Source of the DNA: SHZL01 sp963784425
GTDB taxonomy: Bacteria; Pseudomonadota; Gammaproteobacteria; Xanthomonadales; SZUA-36
Assembly (NCBI GenBank): GCA_963784425.1
Contig: CAWARM010000005.1
Span: 62,001 to 126,000 of the forward strand
Reading direction: 5' to 3'
DNA: 64,000 bases
The notes beneath the pieces were generated by a model. That model had not been told where the DNA came from and made no database searches. It was given only the letters and a program-made list of their open reading frames with translations. The translations under genes and the position numbers were made by a program. The number at the start of each line of letters is the position of its first letter. Position 1 is the stretch's first letter. This document shows, in pieces, positions 1 through 6,340 of the stretch.

Positions 1-288
1 TATGTCGTGCTTGCACTGCACATATTGGAAATCTGGATTTTCGGACTCTCGGTTTGGCTGCTGCTCAAGTACCCGGAAAGCGGCAGCGTGGCAGGGGCGC
101 ATCCACTGAATCTGTTCGATTGCGTGTACCTGTCCGCGGTGACCTACACCACCGTCGGATTCGGCGACGTCGCACCGGTCGGGGCCATTCGTTTCATGGC
201 CGGCACGATGGCATTGACGGGATTCGTGATGATTACCTGGTCGGCTTCGTTCACCTACCTGGAAATGGCGCGTTTCTGGCGCAGGTAG
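1..288 (+). CDS. Potassium channel pore-domain protein, 5' truncated by window edge
   Basis: The reading frame is open from base 1, so the N-terminus lies outside the window; about 95 residues are visible. A hydrophobic helix is followed by a pore loop holding the K+ selectivity filter TVGFGD (within TYTTVGFGDVAP) and a second helix, the TM-P-TM layout of the two-transmembrane ion-channel family (Ion_trans_2). It should form a tetrameric K+-selective pore in the inner membrane. No RCK/TrkA-N regulatory domain follows: the protein stops six residues after the second helix. The next gene begins 12 bases downstream on the same strand, so the two may be co-transcribed. Whether there are extra upstream helices (voltage-sensor type) cannot be seen. 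Confidence 0.85.
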   Translation, partial: YVVLALHILEIWIFGLSVWLLLKYPESGSVAGAHPLNLFDCVYLSAVTYTTVGFGDVAPVGAIRFMAGTMALTGFVMITWSASFTYLEMARFWRR

Positions 289-299
289 CACTCATTTTC

Positions 300-1397
300 A
301 TGCCCCACGATCTCAGCCGCTACCACCGCCAGATGCTGCTGCCCGGTTTCGGGGAGGCCGGTCAGCGCAAGCTGCTGGCTTCCACGGCGCTCATACTGGG
401 CTGCGGAGCCCTGGGTACTGTAGCTGCCAATATGCTGGCACGTGCCGGTGTCGGACATCTGGTTATTGTTGACCGCGATTTCATCGAGTTGACGAATTTG
501 CAACGCCAGGTGCTGTTTGACGAGCGGGATGTGGCCGATGCCATTCCCAAGGCAGAAGCAGCCAAACGCAAGATTGCTGGTATCAATTCACAGGTGCAGG
601 TCACGGCCATTGTCGATGACATCAACCACACCAACATTGAGCGATACGCTGCCGGCGCGGAGGTACTGCTGGACGGGCTGGATAATTTCGAAACGCGCTA
701 CCTCGCCAATGAGTGCGCGGTGAAGCACGGCATTCCCTACCTCTACGGCGGCGCAGTAGGCACCGTGGGCATGGCATACGCGATTCTGCCACACACCCGC
801 GACGGCGATGCTTTGTGGGAGGCTGATGCCTCTGGCAGCAAGGCCACGCCCTGTTTCCGCTGTCTGTTTGAACAAGCACCCCCACCGGGACAGAGCCCCA
901 CCTGCGATACGGTGGGAGTCCTCGGGCCTGCCGTTTCCATCATTGCCAACTTCCAGGCCGCCGAGGCCTTGAAGATACTGACCGGCAACTTTGAGCGGGT
1001 ATGCCCGACCATGCTGAACATCGATCTTTGGGCCAATACCTTTACTCAGCTGAAAGTGGGCCGGGCCTGGGACGACGGGGATTGCCCCTGCTGCAAGCAG
1101 CAGAATTTCGAGTTTCTTGAGGGTAAGTCCGGCTCCAGCACGATAACACTGTGCGGCCAGGATGCGGTGCAATTAACCCACAGGCAGCAAACGGGCACCC
1201 TCAACTTTGCTGAGATTTCCGCGCGCTTAAGGCAGCATGGACCGGTACGGGTCAACGAATTCATGATTCGGGCCGGGATACGAGACAACGACAAGGCCTA
1301 CGAACTGACGCTGTTTGCAGACGGACGGGCGATCATAAAGGGTACCGGGGAAGCGGCAGTGGCGCGGGGGATTTACGCGAAGTATGTAGGAAGCTGA
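300..1397 (+). CDS. ThiF/MoeB/HesA family E1-like adenylyltransferase
   Basis: The 365-residue protein is read from the ATG at 300, where homology-like sequence (MPHDLSRYHRQMLLPGFG) begins; the open frame further upstream overlaps the channel gene and is not needed. It has a Rossmann nucleotide site (GCGALGTVAANMLARAG), the R-Q dyad in LTNLQRQVLF, a CFRC plus CPCC zinc tetrad and the Cys-containing TCDTVGVLGP segment typical of MoeB. The family adenylates the C-terminal Gly of a ubiquitin-like sulfur carrier. The C-terminus (from about residue 260) is a short extension, not a rhodanese domain as in MoeZ. A MoaD/ThiS-like protein with a Gly-Gly tail is encoded 1.2 kb downstream and is the obvious partner. 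Whether the pathway is molybdopterin, thiamine or another thiolation or conjugation route cannot be settled here. Confidence 0.88.
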   Translation: MPHDLSRYHRQMLLPGFGEAGQRKLLASTALILGCGALGTVAANMLARAGVGHLVIVDRDFIELTNLQRQVLFDERDVADAIPKAEAAKRKIAGINSQVQVTAIVDDINHTNIERYAAGAEVLLDGLDNFETRYLANECAVKHGIPYLYGGAVGTVGMAYAILPHTRDGDALWEADASGSKATPCFRCLFEQAPPPGQSPTCDTVGVLGPAVSIIANFQAAEALKILTGNFERVCPTMLNIDLWANTFTQLKVGRAWDDGDCPCCKQQNFEFLEGKSGSSTITLCGQDAVQLTHRQQTGTLNFAEISARLRQHGPVRVNEFMIRAGIRDNDKAYELTLFADGRAIIKGTGEAAVARGIYAKYVGS

Positions 1398-1452
1398 AGC
1401 TCCTCCTCTCAACTTAAAATGTATCTGATCAGTAACGTTCAAGGAGACCGCC

Positions 1453-2637
1453 ATGAGCGAAGTACGTATTCTTGTTGGCACAAAAAAGGGCGCTTTCATC
1501 CTCACTGCAGAAGGCAAACGCAAAAAGTGGTCGGTTTCCGGCCCGCACTTTGCCGGTTGGGAGATTTACCACATCAAGGGCTCGCCGGTTGATCCCAACC
1601 GCATCTATGCCTCCCAGACCAGCAGCTGGTTCGGGCAGATCATCCAGCGCTCCGACGATGGTGGCAAGACCTGGCACCAGCCCGGTTCGGCCAATGAGCC
1701 ATCCACCAGCAGCAGCGGCATGCCCAGGGGCGAGAGTAACAAGTTTGTTTACGATACCTCCACAGAAACCGGCAAGCCTCTGACCACGCACCAGTGGTAT
1801 GACGGGACACAGCACCCCTGGGAGTTTGCGCGCGTGTGGCATCTTGAGCCGTCACTCAGCGATGCCGATATGGTGTATGCCGGCGTTGAAGACGCGGCAC
1901 TTTTTCGCACCACCGACGGCGGCCATACCTGGCATGAACTGGCCGGCTTGCGTGGCCACGAATCAGGCCCCCGCTGGCAGCCCGGAGCCGGGGGAATGTG
2001 TCTCCATACCATCGTGCTGGATCCGGGTAATCCCGAGCGCATATTCGTCGCCATTTCCGCGGCAGGCACATTCCGCAGCAATGACGGTGGCAAGACCTGG
2101 CGGCCCATCAACCAGGGCTTGCGCTCCCAGTACATTCCCGATCCCACCGCCGAGGTCGGCCACTGTGTGCACCGCATCGCCATACACCCAACCCGGCCCG
2201 ATACGCTGTTCATGCAAAAGCATTGGGATGTCATGCGCAGCGATGATGGTGGCGATTCGTGGCACGAGGTCAGCGGCAACCTGCCCAGCGATTTCGGTTT
2301 TCCGATTGCCGTGCACGCGCACGAGCCGGAAACGATTTACGTGGTGCCGATCCAGAGTGACTCCCTGCACTATCCACCCGGGGGCAAGTTGCGTGTCTAC
2401 CGCAGCCGCTCCGGCGGTAATGAATGGGAAGCCCTGACCAAGGGGCTGCCGCAGAAAAACTGCTACGTCAACATACTGCGCGATGCGATGGCTGTGGACA
2501 CCCTCGAACCCTGCGGCATTTATTTCGGCACCACCGGCGGGCAGGTATACGCATCGGCCGATGCCGGCGACAGCTGGGCGCCCATAGCTCGTGACCTGCC
2601 TGCAGTGTTGTCGGTGGAAACCCAGACCCTGGAATGA
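1453..2637 (+). CDS. BNR/Asp-box beta-propeller protein (sialidase-fold, YCF48-like)
   Basis: The 394-residue protein has a good ribosome site (AAGGAGACCGCC just before the ATG). It contains about six Asp-box type repeats: SDDGGKTWHQ, TTDGGHTWHE, SNDGGKTWRP, SDDGGDSWHE, SRSGGNEWEA and SADAGDSWAP. These mark WD40/YVTN/BNR-like beta-propellers of the exo-alpha-sialidase fold. No signal peptide is visible (it starts MSEVRILVGTKKGAF), so it is probably cytoplasmic and unlikely to be a secreted sialidase despite common database naming. Its stop overlaps the start of the MoaD-like gene by 4 bases (ATGA), so the two are translationally coupled. An E1-like gene lies 55 bases upstream. The biochemical role is unknown; a scaffold or assembly function with the ubiquitin-like protein is inference. 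Confidence 0.8.
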   Translation: MSEVRILVGTKKGAFILTAEGKRKKWSVSGPHFAGWEIYHIKGSPVDPNRIYASQTSSWFGQIIQRSDDGGKTWHQPGSANEPSTSSSGMPRGESNKFVYDTSTETGKPLTTHQWYDGTQHPWEFARVWHLEPSLSDADMVYAGVEDAALFRTTDGGHTWHELAGLRGHESGPRWQPGAGGMCLHTIVLDPGNPERIFVAISAAGTFRSNDGGKTWRPINQGLRSQYIPDPTAEVGHCVHRIAIHPTRPDTLFMQKHWDVMRSDDGGDSWHEVSGNLPSDFGFPIAVHAHEPETIYVVPIQSDSLHYPPGGKLRVYRSRSGGNEWEALTKGLPQKNCYVNILRDAMAVDTLEPCGIYFGTTGGQVYASADAGDSWAPIARDLPAVLSVETQTLE

Positions 2638-2972
2638 CCAACATTACCCCGACCGGTTCGGCCACAATCCACGCCACGATCCGGGTTGTTCTGCCACAAC
2701 ACCTGCGCACGCTGGCCAACGTGGACAGCGAAGTGCTGCTCACGGTCGGGGAACCGGTGACCGTGCGCTCGATTCTCGACGCACTGGAAAATCGCTACCC
2801 GATGCTGTGTGGCACTATCAGGGATCACGTGACACGTGAGCACCGGCCAAAGCTTCGGTTCTATGCCAACGAGGAAGACATAACCCACGAGTCACCGGAT
2901 AAACCCTTGCCGGAGACTATCTGCTCCGGGGCAAAGCCTTTATTGATAGTCGGGGCAATTTCGGGGGGCTGA
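2634..2972 (+). CDS. MoaD/ThiS family ubiquitin-like sulfur-carrier protein
   Basis: The 112-residue protein starts inside the stop of the preceding gene (ATGA). The N-terminal part (VRVVLPQHLRTLANV, then EPVTVRSILDALENRYP) has the beta-grasp pattern of MoaD, and it ends in ...LLIVGAISGG. The terminal Gly-Gly is what E1-like enzymes adenylate. It is longer than classic MoaD (about 80 residues), like the MoaD/ThiS-type proteins found beside BNR-repeat genes in other bacteria. The E1-like gene 1.2 kb upstream is the likely activating enzyme. No moaE, moaA or thiG is in the window, so a classic cofactor pathway is not supported locally. Confidence 0.85.
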   Translation: MTNITPTGSATIHATIRVVLPQHLRTLANVDSEVLLTVGEPVTVRSILDALENRYPMLCGTIRDHVTREHRPKLRFYANEEDITHESPDKPLPETICSGAKPLLIVGAISGG

Positions 2973-3151
2973 CTATCGGCGCAAGGAAAGCCCCAGTTTC
3001 TCTTTCCATTGAGTTTTCCGCCGGTTAGCCATATGCTCGGGGTGCTGGTTATGCACTAAACAGGGAATGTTATGCGGCGAATTGGCAGCGGATTTAAGCT
3101 ATCTGTTCACGAGCCTGCTGATAATTGGCTGGGTAGCTGGCTTATATTGCC

Positions 3152-3517
3152 TTGCCCCTCCTGTCCCGTTACGACGGCCCGTTCGATGCAGAACCTTTTG
3201 GTTTTGAAGTAAGCGGCCTTCCGTTCATTTCAAGAACAGATTTGAAAGTATTCGGAATCACAGTGTTTGTACTGGAGTCCCGCGAAAACCTGGGTGCGGC
3301 TCCGGGAACGGTTTTTGTTCTCAGGAATACCTCTGGCAGGATTCTTTGGACCAGGCTGGGCGCCCCTGAATTGGGCATCATCCGGCTGGAAGAAAAATCG
3401 GCCCACTGGTTCATTCCGGGCGGCTGGGTGGTACGCTTGAAGCCGGAATATACCGGAGATGGCGAGATGTACGTCTCACCATTAGGCGAGTTCCGGTTCT
3501 TTTTCCACCGCTGGTGA
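3152..3517 (+). CDS. Hypothetical protein, 121 aa
   Basis: I do not recognise this protein. The open frame starts at TTG 3152 and has no clear ribosome site; it is Phe/Gly/Arg-rich with predicted beta segments (VFVLRNTSGRILWTRLG, HWFIPGGWVVRLKP) and no signal peptide, Cys pairs or membrane helix. An ATG at 3072 opens a different frame across the same region and stops at about 3211, so the true N-terminus could be misread through an indel. The gap upstream (2973-3151) shows no other gene. It lies in line with, but 25-180 bases away from, its neighbours, so operon membership is uncertain. Confidence 0.45.
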   Translation: MPLLSRYDGPFDAEPFGFEVSGLPFISRTDLKVFGITVFVLESRENLGAAPGTVFVLRNTSGRILWTRLGAPELGIIRLEEKSAHWFIPGGWVVRLKPEYTGDGEMYVSPLGEFRFFFHRW

Positions 3518-3548
3518 TACCGTAGCTAACTCAGAAGGAAGCCGCGAC

Positions 3549-4058
3549 ATGTCCACGAAGTCGAACCCTGATAAATCGAACCCCGAAAAATCGCACCAGG
3601 CAGCAATCCGGGCGTTTGATATCCCTCCGCCGCCGAAGCAAACGGGATATCCACAACCGTTTCTGGCGCTGGTCGCCGGGCGCGAAAAGAGAAGGCTGGG
3701 CGATCATTTTGGCCTGACAAACTATGGCATCAACCTGTGCAGGATCAAACCAGGCTCCGTATCTTCCATGCGCCATTGCCATTCCGCCCAGGACGAATTC
3801 GTTTACGTTCTGGAAGGCTCACCTACGCTGATAACCAACGCTGGCGCGATGGCGCTCGCCCCGGGAATGTGCGCCGGTTTCAAAGCCGGAAGCGGCGATG
3901 CGCACCACCTGCGTAATGATTCGTCCAGCGAGGTTTGGTATCTCGAAATCGGCGACCGGTCAGAGGGCGACCTGGTTGTGTATCCCGATGTTGATCTGGC
4001 ATTGCACGAAAAGAACGGGAGTTTTGTGTACACGCATAAGAACGGCGACCCGTATTGA
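3549..4058 (+). CDS. Cupin-domain protein
   Basis: The 169-residue protein has an AAGGA ribosome site just upstream of ATG 3549. The central part carries the two cupin motifs. Motif 1 is in the stretch RIKPGSVSSMRHCHSAQDEF, with metal-ligand candidates His-x-His and Glu, followed by VYVLEGSPTLI. Motif 2 is around GMCAGFKAGSGDAHHLRN, with the distal His. The C-terminus is acidic and ends HKNGDPY. This resembles small cytoplasmic cupins annotated as sugar-binding or auxin-binding-like, whose substrates are usually unknown. It is followed after 12 bases by a GNAT gene on the same strand, so the pair is probably co-transcribed. Confidence 0.82.
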   Translation: MSTKSNPDKSNPEKSHQAAIRAFDIPPPPKQTGYPQPFLALVAGREKRRLGDHFGLTNYGINLCRIKPGSVSSMRHCHSAQDEFVYVLEGSPTLITNAGAMALAPGMCAGFKAGSGDAHHLRNDSSSEVWYLEIGDRSEGDLVVYPDVDLALHEKNGSFVYTHKNGDPY

Positions 4059-4070
4059 AGTCTTAATGCC

Positions 4071-4817
4071 ATGGCTCAGGAATTGAACCATCTGCACCAA
4101 CCCATCGGTGCAATCGTTCCCTATTGGAAGGCGCCACCACACCCGCCGCGCAAGATCCTGGAAGGCCGTTTCTGTTGCCTGGAGCCACTGGATCCCGTAC
4201 GCCACGCGGCAGACCTTTTCGCCGCCAACAGCCTCGATACCAGTGGCAGGAACTGGACCTATTTGGCCTACGGGCCATTTGATACCCTGGCTGGCTACCG
4301 GTCCTGGATGGAACAGGAATGTTGCGGCACCGATCCGCAGTTTTATGCCATCCTGGATCGTGCAAAAGGTGAAGCCCAGGGAGTCGCCAGCTATATGCGC
4401 ATCACTCCAGGCAGTGGTTCCATTGAGGTGGGCCACATCAACTATTCACCGCTGTTGCAGCGCACCCCTGCCGCCACGGAAGCCATGTACCTGATGATGG
4501 AATACGCTTTTGATCTCGGCTACCGGCGCTACGAGTGGAAATGCAATGCCCTGAATGAAGCATCCCGCAATGCAGCGCAGCGGCTGGGCTTGTCATTTGA
4601 GGGGGTTTTCCGGCAGGCAACCGTTGCCAAGGGGCGCAACCGGGACACTGCGTGGTATGCTGCCATCGACCTCGAGTGGCCGGCCCTCAGGTCAGCGTTT
4701 ACGCAGTGGCTCAACCCTGCTAACTTTGACGAACACGGCCGGCAGCGGACGCGACTTGCGGAGCTAACGGCGCCCATTCTCAAGAAGAATATCGCCGAGA
4801 ACCCTGCTCAACAGTGA
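4071..4817 (+). CDS. GNAT family N-acetyltransferase (RimJ/RimL-like)
   Basis: The 248-residue protein starts at ATG 4071. The N-terminus (IVPYWKAPPHPP, RILEGRFCCLEPLDPVRHAADLF) and the core (AYGPFDTLAGYRSWME, VGHINYSPLLQRTPAATEAMYLMMEYAF, RYEWKCNALNEASRNAAQRLGLSFEG) match the Acetyltransf_3 fold that acetylates protein N-termini, amino acids or small amines using acetyl-CoA; the NxASRxAAxxLGF-like stretch is the characteristic motif B region. It is longer than RimJ (about 190 residues) because of N- and C-terminal additions. It is cytoplasmic, with no membrane segment. The substrate cannot be inferred. It probably shares a transcript with the cupin gene 12 bases upstream. Confidence 0.85.
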   Translation: MAQELNHLHQPIGAIVPYWKAPPHPPRKILEGRFCCLEPLDPVRHAADLFAANSLDTSGRNWTYLAYGPFDTLAGYRSWMEQECCGTDPQFYAILDRAKGEAQGVASYMRITPGSGSIEVGHINYSPLLQRTPAATEAMYLMMEYAFDLGYRRYEWKCNALNEASRNAAQRLGLSFEGVFRQATVAKGRNRDTAWYAAIDLEWPALRSAFTQWLNPANFDEHGRQRTRLAELTAPILKKNIAENPAQQ

Positions 4818-4857
4818 AGGCTTCACAGTCTTTTTCAATTCGCCGGAGGATTTCGCA

Positions 4858-5343
4858 ATGAGAACTCAAATCCATTTGCCTGCCCTGATGTTCGTTTTCC
4901 TCGCGGGCTGCGCTGCAACACAACCTGCTGCGAAGCCCGGGGCCGGTTTCACGGAAGAATGCAGGGCAGTTACCGAGCAGGAGATTGCCGCCCTGTTTGA
5001 TCGCTGGAACAATTCCCTGAAAACCGGTGACCCGCACAAAGTGGTTGCCAACTACGCCGAGAAATCCGTGCTGCTGCCAACGGTTTCGAACACGCCACGC
5101 CTTACGCCTGAGGAAAAGGAAGATTACTTCCACCACTTCCTGGAAAACTTGCCTTCAGGGGTTATCAACTCAAGGACCATTATGATTGATTGCAATACCG
5201 CAGTGGACACCGGCCTGTACACGTTCACCATGGCAAAAACAGGCGCCGTGGTTCCGGCCCGCTACACTTACACCTACCATTGGGACGGCAAGCAATGGTT
5301 GATCACCAGCCATCACTCTTCAGCCATGCCGGAAAAAAGCTGA
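4858..5343 (+). CDS. SnoaL-like (CaMKII association-domain type) lipoprotein
   Basis: The 161-residue protein has a GGAGGA ribosome site. The N-terminus is a lipoprotein signal (MRTQIHLPALMFVFLAGC) with the lipobox LAGC, so Cys18 should be lipidated and the protein envelope-anchored. The mature part (EIAALFDRWNNSLKTGDPHKV, YAEKSVLLPT, then YTYTYHWDGKQWLITSHHSS) fits the SnoaL-like / calcium-calmodulin kinase II association-domain fold, a small cone-shaped barrel. Bacterial members are often called SgcJ/EcaC family; no catalytic role is established for most. It stands alone between the GNAT gene and rlmJ. Confidence 0.78.
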   Translation: MRTQIHLPALMFVFLAGCAATQPAAKPGAGFTEECRAVTEQEIAALFDRWNNSLKTGDPHKVVANYAEKSVLLPTVSNTPRLTPEEKEDYFHHFLENLPSGVINSRTIMIDCNTAVDTGLYTFTMAKTGAVVPARYTYTYHWDGKQWLITSHHSSAMPEKS

Positions 5344-5410
5344 TACCCAAAAACACTGATAGCGCAAGAACTGATACTGCGCGAACCGGGGACGCGTAGC
5401 CCCGCGAGCC

Positions 5411-6247
5411 ATGCTCAGTTATCGCCATTCATTCCATGCCGGAAATTTTGCGGACGTTATCAAGCACATCGTGCTGGTCGAAATTCTCCAGCACCTGTGC
5501 CGCAAAGACGCGCCTTTTGACTACATCGATACCCACGCCGGTGCGGGACTGTTCGACCTCGACTCGGAGCATGCCGGCAAGCTGCAGGAGTTCAATGACG
5601 GCATAGCCAAACTGGCGCAGCCGGAGTGGCCCGAGCTTGCAGCCTACTTCGCGGTTCTGAACTCTTATAATTCCCCTGGCAAGTTGCAGCACTACCCCGG
5701 GTCGCCCATGATCGCACGGCATTTTCTGCGCGCCAGGGACCGGGAGTGGTTGTTTGAACTGCACCCGGCGGATTTTGAAATCCTGCAAAGCAATGTTGCA
5801 GGCGACCGGCGGGTTAGAGTCGCGCGCGAAGATGGATTCCAGGGCTTATCAGGCCTGTTACCACCACTGTCCCGGCGCGCGCTGGTGTTGATTGATCCGG
5901 CCTATGAGGTGAAAGATGATTACCTGCAAGTGGTTAAAACCTGCACCCGCGCATGGAAAAAATTTGCCACGGGCATTTACGTCGTGTGGTACCCGGTAGT
6001 GCAGCGTGAACGTATCGATGAGCTCGCGAGTCGCTTTGTCAACAGCGGCATCCGCAATATCCAGCGCTTCGAGTTGGGGCTTACTGCAGATACTGCTGCC
6101 AGGGGTTTGACTGCCGCCGGCCTGATCGTCATCAATCCTCCGTGGACCCTGATGGAAAAAATGCAGGCCCTGCTGCCCCGACTGGTCGCCGCCCTGCGCA
6201 AGGACGAAGGGGGGTTTTTCAAGGCGGATACACTGGTAGAAGAGTAG
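5411..6247 (+). CDS. rlmJ: 23S rRNA (adenine(2030)-N6)-methyltransferase RlmJ
   Basis: The 278-residue protein is close to the usual RlmJ length (about 280). It opens with the diagnostic MLSYRHSFHAGNFADVIKH and has the SAM-binding YIDTHAGAG motif and the catalytic DPAYE (motif IV, as DPPY in other N6-adenine methylases). A late INPPW segment is also typical. The enzyme methylates A2030 of 23S rRNA in the free rRNA. It is preceded by a short spacer after the lipoprotein gene and ends against the convergent TonB receptor gene. Nothing looks abnormal. Confidence 0.95.
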   Translation: MLSYRHSFHAGNFADVIKHIVLVEILQHLCRKDAPFDYIDTHAGAGLFDLDSEHAGKLQEFNDGIAKLAQPEWPELAAYFAVLNSYNSPGKLQHYPGSPMIARHFLRARDREWLFELHPADFEILQSNVAGDRRVRVAREDGFQGLSGLLPPLSRRALVLIDPAYEVKDDYLQVVKTCTRAWKKFATGIYVVWYPVVQRERIDELASRFVNSGIRNIQRFELGLTADTAARGLTAAGLIVINPPWTLMEKMQALLPRLVAALRKDEGGFFKADTLVEE

Positions 6248-6275
6248 CCGTTGTGCGTGACCGGGCATTGCTGGA

Positions 6276-6294
6276 CCCCGGGTCAAACCCGGGG
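6276..6294. terminator. GC-rich hairpin between convergent genes, possible bidirectional terminator
   Basis: CCCCGGG-TCAAA-CCCGGGG forms a 7-bp perfect stem in the 93-base gap between rlmJ and the convergent receptor gene. No T-tract follows on either strand, so intrinsic termination is only possible. Confidence 0.35.
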
Positions 6295-6340
6295 TGACGT
6301 GTATAACGTTAGCCCGCGGTCACGTGAGTGAGGCAGTCGA

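Noticed and set aside
1453..2637. Secreted sialidase
   Set aside because: No signal peptide and no FRIP or catalytic Asp/Tyr/Glu arrangement seen; only Asp-box repeats.
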